Assembly: GCA_038145175.1 (NCBI GenBank)
Contig: JAYQPE010000005.1
Location: 1-64,000, forward strand
Length of the DNA stretch: 64,000 bases
Direction: 5' to 3'
DNA from: ATZT02 sp038145175
GTDB lineage: Bacteria > Actinomycetota > Actinomycetes > S36-B12 > UBA5976
The translations under genes and the position numbers were made by a program. Below the pieces are notes generated by a model. It did no database searches. It was not told where the DNA came from and saw only the letters and a list, made by a program, of their open reading frames with translations. This document shows positions 24,938 through 34,317 of the stretch, one piece after another; the first letter of the stretch is position 1, and each line of letters opens with the position of its first letter.

Positions 24938-27142
24938 TTAATTTTTCTCCAAAAACTCTGTTTCTGCTTCTTTTTCAATATCAAATACTGCTTTTTGTAA
25001 TGCAGGAGCATTATTTAAAGTCATATCTTGATCAATTAATCTCTTGCATGCATCCCGGGCTTTTTCAACAATTTCTATATCTTTTACAACTTGGAGAAGT
25101 TTTAAAGAAGATTTTTTACCAGATTGTCTTGAACCTAAGACATTTCCTTCTCTTCTAATTTCTAAATCTAATTGAGATAACTCAAAGCCATTAGTAGTTG
25201 CAGCAACTGCTGTTAAACGATCGCGAGCAAGAGAATCTTCTGGACTTTCTGTAACAAAAATACATAGGCCAGGATTATTTCCTCTACCAATTCTTCCTCT
25301 TAATTGATGAAGTTGACTTACTCCAAATCGATCAGCATCAAGAATTATCATCATCGTGGCATTAGGAACATCCACACCTACTTCAATTACTGTGGTTGAA
25401 ACCAAAACATCAAGTCCATCTTTACTTGTTGGACCTAAGTTAAAACGTCTCATGATGTCATCTTTTTCTTCACTTGACATTCTTCCGTGCAAAATTCCAA
25501 CTTTGACTTCTTTTAATGGCCCACCACTTAACATCGGAGCAACTTCTAAAACAGCTAATGGTGGCCGTTTTTCTTCTTCACTATTTATATTGGTGTCTTC
25601 TTCTCCAACTTCGCCACCAATTCGTGGACAAACTATATAAACTTGATGACCTTTTTTAACTTCTTCAACTGCTCTTTGCCACGCTCTTTCTAAATGTGCA
25701 GGTTTTTCTAATGAATAAACCACATGTGTTGTTATTGGACTTCTTCCTTTTGGTAATTCTTCTAATGAACAAATATCTAAATCGCCAAATACAGTCATGG
25801 CAACTGTTCTTGGAATTGGAGTTGCAGTCATTACTAATACGTGTGGTCTTTTATCTCCAGGAGATTTTTGCGCTAAAGCTGCACGTTGTTCCACTCCAAA
25901 GCGATGTTGTTCGTCAACTACAACGAGCGCTAAATCTTTAAACAAAACTCCTTCCTGAATAAGTGCATGAGTTCCCACCACAATTCCTGCATCGCCATTT
26001 TTAATACTTGCTAAAACTTGATTTCTATTTGTTCCCGTAACTGAACCTGTAAGCAATTCAACTTTTGTCCCATCTTGATTGCCCCCTAATTCACCTTTTG
26101 TGGCTAAATCTGCCAGTAATTTTTTAATAGTTCGAAAATGTTGTCCAGCTAAAACTTCAGTAGGCGCAAGTAAAGCAGTTTGGCCCCCTGCATCAACTGC
26201 TGCAAGCATGGCTCGAAGTGCCACGATTGTTTTACCACTTCCCACATCTCCTTGCAATAAACGATGCATGGGATGAGTTTGATTAATTTCTTTAAAAAGT
26301 AATTCCCCTATTTCAATTTGACCTTGAGTTAATTCAAAGGGAAGTTTTGCATCAAATTTATCTAAGATTCCATCTTTTTTAGCTTTTCGAGCAATTGCAG
26401 GAAGTAGTGATTCTTTTGCTTTTCTTTGCATTAATACAGTTTGTAAAACAAAAGCCTCATCAAATTTTAATCTTTCTAAAGCTTTTGAAACTTGATCCAA
26501 AGTTTCAGGTTCATGAATTGAATAAATTGCCTCTTTAAAAGAAATTAAATTTAATTCATCTTGAATCTCTTGTGGAACAACATCATCTTCTGGTTTTAAT
26601 TCCAGTTGATTAAGGACGAATTTGATGGCTTTACTAGTTCTCCAACTGGGCACATTGGCACTTGCTGGATAAACCGGAATCAAAGCTTTGGCAAACATCT
26701 CAATCACATCAGGATCTGTTTCTTCACCTTGTTGAGCAGTCAAAATATATTCAGGATGAATTAATTGTTTTCGCCCTTTATATTCTTGAACTTTTCCGGC
26801 AAATAATCCTTGAACACCTTTAATTAATCTTTTTTTGTGCATACTTGCCATCGCAAAAAAAGCTAGATCAATAGTTCTGCGACCATCTGTTACCACAACT
26901 TCTAATCTGGTGGTTCTTTTGCCTTTCATAGGAACTTCTTTAACACTGGCAATTTCTGCTAAAACTGTGGCATGTTCCCCAATTTTTAAAGATTTTAAAT
27001 CTGTTAATTCACCACGTTTGGCATATTTTCTTGGATAGTGACGAACCAAATCTTCCACAGATTCATAACCAAATGCTGTGGACAAAAGTTTTGCTGATTT
27101 TCCGCCCATGACATCAACCAGCGAGGTTTTTAGTGAGACCAT
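24938..27142 (-). CDS. recG: ATP-dependent DNA helicase RecG
   Basis: RecG remodels stalled replication forks and Holliday junctions. The 734-residue protein has an N-terminal wedge/OB-fold region (about 40-170), Walker A GDVGSGKT near 297, the motif II box DEQH near 409 within VVVDEQHRFGVEQR, the ATPIPRT motif III, and a C-terminal helicase domain with QLRGRIGRG. Length is normal. It is read divergently from rpmB and heads recG-rsmD-coaD. Confidence 0.96.
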   Translation of the reverse strand: MVSLKTSLVDVMGGKSAKLLSTAFGYESVEDLVRHYPRKYAKRGELTDLKSLKIGEHATVLAEIASVKEVPMKGKRTTRLEVVVTDGRRTIDLAFFAMASMHKKRLIKGVQGLFAGKVQEYKGRKQLIHPEYILTAQQGEETDPDVIEMFAKALIPVYPASANVPSWRTSKAIKFVLNQLELKPEDDVVPQEIQDELNLISFKEAIYSIHEPETLDQVSKALERLKFDEAFVLQTVLMQRKAKESLLPAIARKAKKDGILDKFDAKLPFELTQGQIEIGELLFKEINQTHPMHRLLQGDVGSGKTIVALRAMLAAVDAGGQTALLAPTEVLAGQHFRTIKKLLADLATKGELGGNQDGTKVELLTGSVTGTNRNQVLASIKNGDAGIVVGTHALIQEGVLFKDLALVVVDEQHRFGVEQRAALAQKSPGDKRPHVLVMTATPIPRTVAMTVFGDLDICSLEELPKGRSPITTHVVYSLEKPAHLERAWQRAVEEVKKGHQVYIVCPRIGGEVGEEDTNINSEEEKRPPLAVLEVAPMLSGGPLKEVKVGILHGRMSSEEKDDIMRRFNLGPTSKDGLDVLVSTTVIEVGVDVPNATMMIILDADRFGVSQLHQLRGRIGRGNNPGLCIFVTESPEDSLARDRLTAVAATTNGFELSQLDLEIRREGNVLGSRQSGKKSSLKLLQVVKDIEIVEKARDACKRLIDQDMTLNNAPALQKAVFDIEKEAETEFLEKN

Positions 27143-27262
27143 TGTTAGTTCTTAGCCTAGAGTCAGTGGGTGGATTCTAGGTGCATTCAATGCCTTAGAT
27201 AGGCTTTTTCAAGGTTAAATAAATAGTAAGAAAATAATAAATTTTAAGGAGTGAAAAAACTA

Positions 27263-27448
27263 ATGGCTGCTAAATGTGATGTCTGTGGCAAAGGCCCAGG
27301 TTTTGGTCATAAAGTTTCACACTCAAATATCAAAACAAAAAGACGTTTTAATCCAAACATTCAAAGAGTAAAAGCTTTAATTAAAGGCACTCCTAAACAC
27401 GTTAATGTTTGTACTTCTTGCCTTCGTGCAGGAAAAGTAACTCGTTAA
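27263..27448 (+). CDS. rpmB: 50S ribosomal protein L28
   Basis: L28 is a large-subunit protein. I start it at the ATG giving MAAKCDVCGKGPGFG (61 residues), preceded by TAAGGAG 11 bases upstream; an in-frame GTG overlaps that ribosome-binding sequence and is unlikely. The zinc ribbon has CDVC near the N-terminus and CTSC near the C-terminus, so it is the zinc-containing type. Its divergent orientation next to recG and close to thiL is typical of actinobacteria. Confidence 0.95.
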   Translation: MAAKCDVCGKGPGFGHKVSHSNIKTKRRFNPNIQRVKALIKGTPKHVNVCTSCLRAGKVTR

Positions 27449-28411
27449 TTAATACTTAAAGTGATCATGGCCTTTAGGGCCTAAAAAGTGTTTACCATCA
27501 ATTGTTACTTCTGGTTTTCCTTCAAAAACTTCTCCAATAACTTTAAATCCATCTGGAATTTGTCTTGATCTTGGCAAAGTTGCCACAAAAGCATGATCAT
27601 CTCCCCCGGTCATAACCCAAATCATGGGATCAACATTTAAAGCAGCAGCCACATCAAGTATTTCTTGTTCAGGAATTAAAGCAGTTGTTTTTAAATCAAT
27701 ATGAACTTCAGATGCTTTAGCGATATGACCTAAATCTTGAATCAAACCATCAGAAACATCAATCATTGATGAAACAAAATCTTTAGCAATCATGCCAGCA
27801 AAATAATTAACTTTAGGTCTTCTGTGCGCATCGCAAACTACTTTTGGTGATTTAAATCCTTTTCGTAACGCATTTAATCCTGCTTCTGCCCAACCAAGAC
27901 GTCCCGCCATGATAACTAAATTTGAAGGTTGTGCCCCACTTCTTTTTAAAGGAGCTTGCGATAAACCTGAATCATTTATGTTTCCAAGAGCAGTAATTGA
28001 AATGACTAATTTTTCTGATTTAGTGCTATCACCGCCAACAACTGCAGCATTAACTAATGCAGCTTCTTCACAAATTCCATCCACCAATTCAAGTAACCAG
28101 TTAACTTTTGTATTGCTAGGAATTGCTAAGCCTATTAATAAAGCAGTGGGAGTTGCACCAGTTGCAACTAAATCTGCCAAATTAGCAGCTGCGGCACGAT
28201 GTCCAATATCTCTAGCACTTGACCATTCGGTTTTAAAATGCATTCCTTCAACCAACATGTCAGTTGAAGCAACAACTTGATTGTTGTCTAAACGAACAAT
28301 TGCGGCATCATCGCCTAAACCTAAAATTACTTGGGAGGCAGGAGCAAGACGAGATTTCAATAATTCGACAAAGCCAAATTCGCCTAATTCGGCAATTGTT
28401 TCATCGCTCAT
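27449..28411 (-). CDS. thiL: Thiamine-monophosphate kinase ThiL
   Basis: ThiL phosphorylates thiamine monophosphate to thiamine diphosphate, the cofactor needed by IlvB in this window. The 320-residue protein has the metal-binding GDDAA at 33-37, the STDMLVEGMHF segment, VGGDSTKS and MIDVSDGLIQDLGH, all family hallmarks of the AIR-synthase-like fold. It converges on rpmB with no gap and diverges from the small RAM-domain gene. Confidence 0.95.
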   Translation of the reverse strand: MSDETIAELGEFGFVELLKSRLAPASQVILGLGDDAAIVRLDNNQVVASTDMLVEGMHFKTEWSSARDIGHRAAAANLADLVATGATPTALLIGLAIPSNTKVNWLLELVDGICEEAALVNAAVVGGDSTKSEKLVISITALGNINDSGLSQAPLKRSGAQPSNLVIMAGRLGWAEAGLNALRKGFKSPKVVCDAHRRPKVNYFAGMIAKDFVSSMIDVSDGLIQDLGHIAKASEVHIDLKTTALIPEQEILDVAAALNVDPMIWVMTGGDDHAFVATLPRSRQIPDGFKVIGEVFEGKPEVTIDGKHFLGPKGHDHFKY

Positions 28412-28486
28412 CTAGATTCACCTCTTTTCAATTATCCAACTTAAATGTATGTTAAGTCCTTAAACACTTGAAAGAAAGTTGAACAT

Positions 28487-28723
28487 ATGAGCGTGCAAGC
28501 ATACATTCTTGTCCAAACTGATGTTGGCAAATCTAATGAAGTAGCAAAAGCAATTAATGAAATCCAAGGTGTGATGAATGCCGAACATGTAACAGGCCCA
28601 TATGACGTAATAGTTAGAGCCGAAGCCAAAGACATGGATCAGCTAGCAAAGGTAGTTCTTACCAAGGTGCAAACTGTTAAAGGTATTACCAGAACCCTTA
28701 CTTGTCCAATAGTTAATTTATAA
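28487..28723 (+). CDS. Stand-alone Lrp/AsnC ligand-binding (RAM) domain protein
   Basis: This 78-residue protein is a complete RAM (AsnC_trans_reg) ligand-binding domain with no DNA-binding part. It begins SVQAYILVQTDVGKSNEVAK and contains VTGPYDVIVRAEAKD, the family core. Such stand-alone domains form oligomers that bind amino acids and occur beside thiL in many actinobacteria. Whether it partners with a full Lrp protein elsewhere is unknown. Confidence 0.9.
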   Translation: MSVQAYILVQTDVGKSNEVAKAINEIQGVMNAEHVTGPYDVIVRAEAKDMDQLAKVVLTKVQTVKGITRTLTCPIVNL

Positions 28724-28726
28724 GAA

Positions 28727-29806
28727 TTAATGAAGACCTAAAGGTCTTTCTAGTGCTTCGTTAATTAAGTAATCAATTAAATCTGCATACTTTAAACCTG
28801 TTGCTTCCCACATTCTGGGAAACATAGAAATTGAGGTAAAACCAGGCATAGTGTTTATTTCATTTACTAAAACTTGCTCATCTTTTGTGATAAAGAAATC
28901 AACTCTTGCTAAACCTTCACAATTTAGTAAATCAAAAACTCTGGTGGCAAGCATTTGAACTTGATCTAAAAGTTTTTTATCTAGTTTTGCTGGCACTACT
29001 AGTTCTGCTGAATCGTCTAAATATTTTGCCTCATAGTCATAAAATTCGTGATCTTTTTTTACAATTATTTCTGCAGGTAAACTTGCCCTAGCTGCTTTTT
29101 TACCTTCCCCGCTTATTACTGAGCATTCAATTTCTCGGACATTTTCAATACTTTTTTCAACGATTACACGTTTGTCGTATTTTCTTGCCTCTTCAATTGC
29201 TTCTTCTAGTTTGGAAAAGTCTTTTACTTTAGTTATGCCAACAGAGCTTCCAGCACGCGCTGGTTTAACAAAGACTGGAAAACCCATTTGTTTTATTTTG
29301 TTTATAATTTCGTTTTTATTTTTTTGCCATGAAATATCAAGAATTGATACATAATCTCCCACGGGAAATTCTGTAATTTTTAATAAGGCTTTGGTTGATA
29401 ATTTATCCATTCCTATGGCACTTGCTAAAACTCCAGCGCCTACAAATGCAATTGCGTGCATATCGATAAGACCTTGAATTGTGCCATCTTCACCATATGG
29501 CCCATGAAGTACTGGAAAAATTACATCAAGTGAAATTAAATCTTCTGGTGGAAATTTAGAAACTTTTACTACCTTGTTGTCTTGTAGACCCTTAGCAGTT
29601 ACTTCTGGTAAATCTTTTTTTTCTAACTTTAAAAATGGATTCTTATCCTCAAAAATAACCCATTGATTATCTTTGGTTAGTCCAATAGGAACTACTTCAT
29701 ATTTACTTCTATCGATGACATTGATTATGGAGTTTGCTGAAATACAAGAAATTTCATGTTCAGAGGATCTTCCTCCAAATAAAACCCCAACTCTAATTTT
29801 TTCCAT
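28727..29806 (-). CDS. ddl: D-alanine--D-alanine ligase
   Basis: Ddl joins two D-alanines for the peptidoglycan stem peptide. The 359-residue ATP-grasp enzyme has GGRSSEHEIS at 11-20, LHGPYGEDGTIQG, KPARAGSSVGITKV near 180 and a C-terminal NEINTMPGFTSISMFP. It follows gpsA by 12 bases in the order plsC-gpsA-ddl, the common actinobacterial arrangement that ends with thiL. Confidence 0.96.
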   Translation of the reverse strand: MEKIRVGVLFGGRSSEHEISCISANSIINVIDRSKYEVVPIGLTKDNQWVIFEDKNPFLKLEKKDLPEVTAKGLQDNKVVKVSKFPPEDLISLDVIFPVLHGPYGEDGTIQGLIDMHAIAFVGAGVLASAIGMDKLSTKALLKITEFPVGDYVSILDISWQKNKNEIINKIKQMGFPVFVKPARAGSSVGITKVKDFSKLEEAIEEARKYDKRVIVEKSIENVREIECSVISGEGKKAARASLPAEIIVKKDHEFYDYEAKYLDDSAELVVPAKLDKKLLDQVQMLATRVFDLLNCEGLARVDFFITKDEQVLVNEINTMPGFTSISMFPRMWEATGLKYADLIDYLINEALERPLGLH

Positions 29807-29818
29807 TATTAATAAAGT

Positions 29819-30820
29819 CTATTCATGCTCTGCAGTTATGGGTTGTTCAAGCAAGGCTGTCATTACTTCATGGGCATCATCGCCGTCTCTAATTACTCTT
29901 AAAACTTGGGCCGCAATTGGCATATCTAAATTAAATTTTGCAGCAATTGCTAAAAGTGGTGCCAAACTTTTAGATCCTTCAACTGTTCCATGTGCTTTTT
30001 CTTGAGCTTGTTCAATAGTTGCTCCATGTCCAAGTGCTTCACCAAAAGTTCTGTTTCTAGATAAAGGAGATTGACTAGTAGCAATTAAATCTCCAATTCC
30101 TGCTAAACCTAAAAATGTTTCAGTTTTAGCTCCCAATGCAACTCCAAGTCTTGTCATTTCCGCTAACCCTCTAGTTATTAATGCAGATTGCGTATTTTCA
30201 CCAAGTCCAAGTCCGACTGCTATTCCATTTGCAATTGCCACCACGTTTTTAATTGCTCCTGCTAATTCAGTTCCAATTACATCTGTAGTCCAAAAAACTC
30301 TAAAATAATTTGTGGCAAGAGCATTTGCAATATCTGCTGCCACATCTTCATCAGCACAAGCAACCGTTGAAGCTGTGGGTTGCCTATGAATTATTTCGCC
30401 AGCTAAATTTGGACCACTAAGTGCTGCAACTCTATTTTCTGAACAGCCAAAAACATCCATCATTACTTCCGTAATTCTCATCTTTGTTGAATTTTCAATA
30501 CCTTTTATTAAAGAAACAAACACAGCAGTTGGAGATACATATTTTTTCCAACTTTCTAAGTTTTGTCTTAAAGATTGAGCAGGTAATGCAAAGAAAATTA
30601 ATTCTTTATCTTTTAATACTTCTTCAGCACTAGAACTTGCCTTGATGCGAGAAGAAAGTTTTACATTTGGATGAAATTTAGAATTATGTCTATTTTCATT
30701 TATATCTTGAACAACTTTTTCATCCCTGGCCCATAAATAAACTTCATTTCCAGCATCAGCTAAAACTTGAGCACAAGCAGTCGCCCAAGCTCCTCCACCC
30801 ATAACTGCAACTTGTCTCAT
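29819..30820 (-). CDS. gpsA: Glycerol-3-phosphate dehydrogenase [NAD(P)+] GpsA
   Basis: GpsA makes sn-glycerol-3-phosphate for phospholipid synthesis. The start at 30820 (333 residues, MRQVAVMGGGAWATA) is favoured over one six codons upstream because AAAGGAAAG lies just before it and the Rossmann motif then sits at the normal distance. The catalytic lysine is in GAIKNVVAIANG (about residue 188). The start overlaps the plsC stop by 4 bases, so glycerophosphate production and acylation are coupled. Confidence 0.95.
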   Translation of the reverse strand: MRQVAVMGGGAWATACAQVLADAGNEVYLWARDEKVVQDINENRHNSKFHPNVKLSSRIKASSSAEEVLKDKELIFFALPAQSLRQNLESWKKYVSPTAVFVSLIKGIENSTKMRITEVMMDVFGCSENRVAALSGPNLAGEIIHRQPTASTVACADEDVAADIANALATNYFRVFWTTDVIGTELAGAIKNVVAIANGIAVGLGLGENTQSALITRGLAEMTRLGVALGAKTETFLGLAGIGDLIATSQSPLSRNRTFGEALGHGATIEQAQEKAHGTVEGSKSLAPLLAIAAKFNLDMPIAAQVLRVIRDGDDAHEVMTALLEQPITAEHE

Positions 30821-31539
30821 GGTCTTTCCTTTGTCCATGGCATTCTTTGCGCAGGTGGTGTTTCATTTCTTAAATCAGCTAATTCTTTAGTAATTGCATC
30901 CATAATTCTTGAGGTGGCTTTTTTTAGTAATTCTCCAGTTATTTCTTGATCATATAAATCAGACAAATCAACTGGAGGTCCGGCTTTTACCAACATCGTT
31001 TTTCTAGGTAATAGTTTTAATTTTTTTGAATAAGGTGCTAAAACAAATTGTGCTCCCCAATGTGCAACTGGAATTACTGGAAGTTTTGTAGCAAGAGCAA
31101 TTCTTGCCGCACCAGTTTTTCCTTCCATCGGCCATAAATTTGGATCTCTAGTTAGTGTTCCTTCAGGACTTAGAACTACTGCTTCACCTTTTTCAACAGC
31201 TTTTATTGCACCTCTTACGGCAATTTTTGCATGTCTTGATTCTCTATATACAGGAATTTGTCCTGCTAACCAAACAAGTTGTCCAATAACTGGAATCCTA
31301 AATATTCCAGATTTTGCTAAAAACTTTGGAGGTCTATTGTTATCCCACATAAATTGGGCAACCACAAATGGATCAAACCAAGAATTATGATTCATCGCCA
31401 CAATAATTCCTGAATCTTGAGCTAGGTTTTCAACTCCGCGATAATCGCGTTTAGTAAATAAAACTAAAAGTGGGCGAAGCACTCCAGCAATAAATCTATA
31501 AACCAAACCCAGTTTTGACTTACGAGTAACAAAAGCCAT
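30817..31539 (-). CDS. plsC: 1-acyl-sn-glycerol-3-phosphate acyltransferase (PlsC-like)
   Basis: This 240-residue acyltransferase has the catalytic NHNSWFD (H51 to D56, the HX4D motif), the substrate motif SPEGTLTR near 120, and an N-terminal hydrophobic segment that may dip into the membrane. It acylates lysophosphatidic acid to phosphatidic acid. It overlaps gpsA by 4 bases and lies downstream of the hup terminator. Confidence 0.93.
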   Translation of the reverse strand: MAFVTRKSKLGLVYRFIAGVLRPLLVLFTKRDYRGVENLAQDSGIIVAMNHNSWFDPFVVAQFMWDNNRPPKFLAKSGIFRIPVIGQLVWLAGQIPVYRESRHAKIAVRGAIKAVEKGEAVVLSPEGTLTRDPNLWPMEGKTGAARIALATKLPVIPVAHWGAQFVLAPYSKKLKLLPRKTMLVKAGPPVDLSDLYDQEITGELLKKATSRIMDAITKELADLRNETPPAQRMPWTKERP

Positions 31540-31559
31540 AAAGAGTATCCAATCAGCAT

Positions 31560-31592
31560 GATGCCCGATAGCAGAATCTGCTACCGGGCATC
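31560..31592 (-). terminator. Terminator-like hairpin after hup
   Basis: GATGCCCGGTAGCAG and CTGCTATCGGGCATC form a 15-bp stem with a 3-base loop on the minus-strand RNA. One position is a G-U pair there but an A-C mismatch on the plus-strand RNA, so the structure is fitted to the minus strand. It ends hup and separates it from plsC. No U-run follows, as is common for actinobacterial hairpins. Confidence 0.75.
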
Positions 31593-31612
31593 AACTCGCA
31601 AATGCTTATGTT

Positions 31613-31960
31613 TTAGCGCTTTTTCTTTCCTGCTGCTTTTACTTTCTTAGCAGTGGCTTTCTTTGCTTTTTTAGCAGCTCTTTTGCCACCCAAAACAATG
31701 TTTTTGAAATCTGCTGCTGGTCTAAATTTGGCAACTGTTTTTGCAGGAACTTTAACTGGAGCACCAGTCATTGGGTTTCTGGCAATACGTGCTGCACGGG
31801 TTTTCTTTTCCCAAATTCCAAATCCTGCGATTGAAACTTTTTCACCTGATGCAACTGCATTGGTGATGGTATCGAAAAATATGTCAACAAAATCTAGAGC
31901 TTGACGACGGTTTGCTTCAAAGTGTTGTTGCACTAAGTCTGCTAAATCTGGCTTCTTCAA
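31613..31960 (-). CDS. hup: HU-type nucleoid protein with Lys/Ala-rich tail
   Basis: HU dimers bend and compact DNA. The 115-residue protein has a normal HU core (about 1-90) with VSIAGFGIWEKKTRAARIARNP and the tip GAPVKVPAKTVAKFRP, then a tail of about 20 residues made mostly of Lys and Ala, like mycobacterial HupB. The start is TTG with AAAGG eight bases upstream. It is transcribed alone: a strong hairpin follows it and about 200 non-coding bases precede it. Confidence 0.95.
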   Translation of the reverse strand: MKKPDLADLVQQHFEANRRQALDFVDIFFDTITNAVASGEKVSIAGFGIWEKKTRAARIARNPMTGAPVKVPAKTVAKFRPAADFKNIVLGGKRAAKKAKKATAKKVKAAGKKKR

Positions 31961-32157
31961 CTGGGGAACCTTTCTAAAGTTCTCTTTTGCCTTTAAATAA
32001 AGGCGTGTAATAAAAGTTTTTTATTACGAAGTTAAAATTACGCAATGAAATAAGGGTTTTTCTTTCGACACGCCAAAAAGTCCTTATAAAATAAGGAAAA
32101 TTTTTTTAGAACCTTAAAAATAAAGGAATTTTGTGTAACAGGTGTGACTTATGTTAA
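31961..32157 (-). promoter_or_regulatory. Intergenic region between leuD and hup with two hairpins
   Basis: This 197-base non-coding gap is among the longest in the window. At 32081-32097 a 7-bp stem (TCCTTAT/ATAAGGA) followed on the minus strand by CTTTTTGG is a plausible terminator for leuCD. At 32007-32027 GTAATAAAA and TTTTATTAC form a perfect 9-bp inverted repeat with no U-run, which could be an operator or 5' leader element of hup. I could not settle on a -10/-35 pair. Confidence 0.4.
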
Positions 32158-32745
32158 CTACTGAGTAACAGGTTTAAAACTTGGCCTAGTTTTTTCAAAT
32201 TCAGTGATTTTTGATTCATGTCTAAGAGTTAAACCAATATCGTCTAAACCTTCCATAAGTCTCCAACGAACATAATCATCAATTTGAAAATCTGCTTCGA
32301 TATCTTTTGCTATAACTTTTCTTTTATCTAAATCAACAGTTATGGAAGTTTTTGGATCACTTTCCACTAAAGCCCATAACTTTTCAATCACATCTTGAGA
32401 AACTAGAGCTGTAACTAAACCTGCTTTTCCAGAATTTCCTCTGAAAATATCGGCAAATCTTGAGGATAAAACCACTTTGAATCCATAATCCATCAATGCC
32501 CACACAGCATGTTCTCTAGAAGATCCCGTTCCAAATTCAGGTCCAGCTATAAGAATTGATGCATCTTTATATTCAGATTTATTTAAAACAAAGTTTGAAT
32601 CTTCACGCCAAGCTTTAAATAGGGCATCTTCAAATCCATGTCGGGTGATTCTTTTTAAATATTCAGCAGGAATTATTTGATCAGTATCAACATTACTTCT
32701 TCTTAAAGGAATTGCAGTTCCTGTATGAGATTTAAATTTTTCCAT
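32158..32745 (-). CDS. leuD: 3-isopropylmalate dehydratase small subunit LeuD
   Basis: With LeuC this subunit isomerises 2-isopropylmalate to 3-isopropylmalate in leucine synthesis; the same pair usually also handles the citramalate analogue made by CimA. The 195-residue swivel domain has FGTGSSREHAVWALMDYGF (about 71-89), the aconitase-type substrate loop. Its start touches the leuC stop (1-base overlap). Confidence 0.96.
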   Translation of the reverse strand: MEKFKSHTGTAIPLRRSNVDTDQIIPAEYLKRITRHGFEDALFKAWREDSNFVLNKSEYKDASILIAGPEFGTGSSREHAVWALMDYGFKVVLSSRFADIFRGNSGKAGLVTALVSQDVIEKLWALVESDPKTSITVDLDKRKVIAKDIEADFQIDDYVRWRLMEGLDDIGLTLRHESKITEFEKTRPSFKPVTQ

Positions 32746-34142
32746 TAAATTCGATCCGGTGTGGTAATTGATCCTTTAATTGCAGTTGCTGCTGCAACAA
32801 GAGGAGAAACTAAATGAGTGCGCCCACCTGGACCTTGTCTTCCTTCAAAGTTTCTATTTGAAGTTGATGCTGCTCTTTCACCTGGTTTTAATTTGTCTGG
32901 ATTCATTCCTAAACACATAGAGCAACCTGCACTTCTCCAATCAGCTCCTGCATCTTTAAATATTTGAGGCAATCCTTCTTGTTCTGCTTGGATGGCAACT
33001 TTGGCACTTCCAGGAACTACCATCATCTTCACACTTGAAGCTACTTTTTTACCTTTCAAAATTGCAGCTGCTGCTCTTAAATCTTCAATTCGACCATTTG
33101 TGCATGAACCTAAGAAAACTGTGTCAACTTTGATATCTCTAATTTTTGTGCCAGCTTTTAAATCCATGTATTCCAAAGCACGTTGCGCTGCTGCTTTTTC
33201 TGTTGGATCATTAAATTGTTCAGGACTTGGCACAACATCATCAATAGATACACCTTGACCAGGATTAGTTCCCCAGGTAACAAATGGTGTCAAAGTGGAT
33301 GCATCAATAATTACTTCTGCGTCAAATTTTGCATCATCATCAGTTTTTAAAGTTTTCCAATATTCAACAGCTTTTTCCCAATCTGCACCTTTTGGTGCAT
33401 GCGCACGATCTTTCATATAAGCAAAAGTAGTTTCATCTGGTGCAATCATTCCTGCTCGAGCACCTGCTTCAATACTCATATTGCAAATCGTCATTCTTCC
33501 TTCCATGGATAAAGAACGAATTGCTTCACCTCGATATTCCAAAACATAACCTTGGCCACCGCCGGTACTAATTTTTGCAATCACTGCCAAAATTATGTCT
33601 TTGGCAGTTGATCCTTGTGGTAATTGTCCATTAACAGTAATGGCCATTGTTTTAAATGGTTTTAAAGGCAATGTTTGAGTGGCCAAAACATGTTCAACTT
33701 CACTAGTACCAATTCCAAATGCAAGTGCACCAAATGCACCATGAGTTGAAGTGTGGGAGTCTCCACAAACTATGGTCATTCCAGGTTGAGTTAATCCAAT
33801 TTGTGGACCAACGACATGAACAATTCCTTGTTCAACATTTCCAAGAGAAAAAATTCTTAATCCAAATTCTTTAGCGTTATTTCTTAATGCGTCAACTTGT
33901 GCTCTGGAAACTAAATCTGCGATTGGTTTATCAATATCTATCGTTGGAACGTTGTGATCTTCTGTAAGAAGAGTTAAATCTGGGCGTCTTACTTTTCTGC
34001 CCGATGCTCTTAAACCATCGAAAGCTTGAGGCGAAGTTACTTCATGAACTAAATGTAAATCTATAAATAATAAATCAGGTTCACCACTTGCTTGGTGCAC
34101 AATGTGTGCATCCCAAACTTTTTCTGCAAGTGTCTTTCCCAA
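32745..34142 (-). CDS. leuC: 3-isopropylmalate dehydratase large subunit LeuC
   Basis: This is the iron-sulfur subunit of isopropylmalate isomerase, 465 residues long. The cluster cysteines are in SCTNGR (about 346) and CSMCLG (about 408), and the CGDSHTSTHGAFGALAFG segment marks the aconitase fold. The start is TTG with AAGGAG seven bases upstream. In many actinobacteria an IclR-type regulator is divergent from leuCD; here a tRNA-Glu gene occupies the upstream side and no regulator is present. Confidence 0.96.
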   Translation of the reverse strand: MGKTLAEKVWDAHIVHQASGEPDLLFIDLHLVHEVTSPQAFDGLRASGRKVRRPDLTLLTEDHNVPTIDIDKPIADLVSRAQVDALRNNAKEFGLRIFSLGNVEQGIVHVVGPQIGLTQPGMTIVCGDSHTSTHGAFGALAFGIGTSEVEHVLATQTLPLKPFKTMAITVNGQLPQGSTAKDIILAVIAKISTGGGQGYVLEYRGEAIRSLSMEGRMTICNMSIEAGARAGMIAPDETTFAYMKDRAHAPKGADWEKAVEYWKTLKTDDDAKFDAEVIIDASTLTPFVTWGTNPGQGVSIDDVVPSPEQFNDPTEKAAAQRALEYMDLKAGTKIRDIKVDTVFLGSCTNGRIEDLRAAAAILKGKKVASSVKMMVVPGSAKVAIQAEQEGLPQIFKDAGADWRSAGCSMCLGMNPDKLKPGERAASTSNRNFEGRQGPGGRTHLVSPLVAAATAIKGSITTPDRI

Positions 34143-34186
34143 GTTATTTCTCCTTAATTAGATAATGAAATCTTTTTTTGGCCCTT

Positions 34187-34262
34187 TGGTAGCCCCGACG
34201 GGATTTGAACCCGCGTTACCGCCTTGAGAGGGCAGCGTGCTAGGCCGCTGCACTACGGGGCC
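34187..34262 (-). tRNA. tRNA-Glu (anticodon CTC)
   Basis: This 76-base cloverleaf has a 7-bp acceptor stem (GGCCCCG with CGGGGCT), an anticodon stem CTGCC/GGCGG enclosing loop CTCTCAA (anticodon CTC), and the T arm with GGTTCAAATCC. The 3' CCA is encoded. It lies 45 bases upstream of leuC on the same strand and may share its transcript. Confidence 0.95.
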
Positions 34263-34317
34263 AAAGATTTTCATTGCCTTAAAAAAATCTTAACAGCGAA
34301 AAGAATTAATGAAAATT

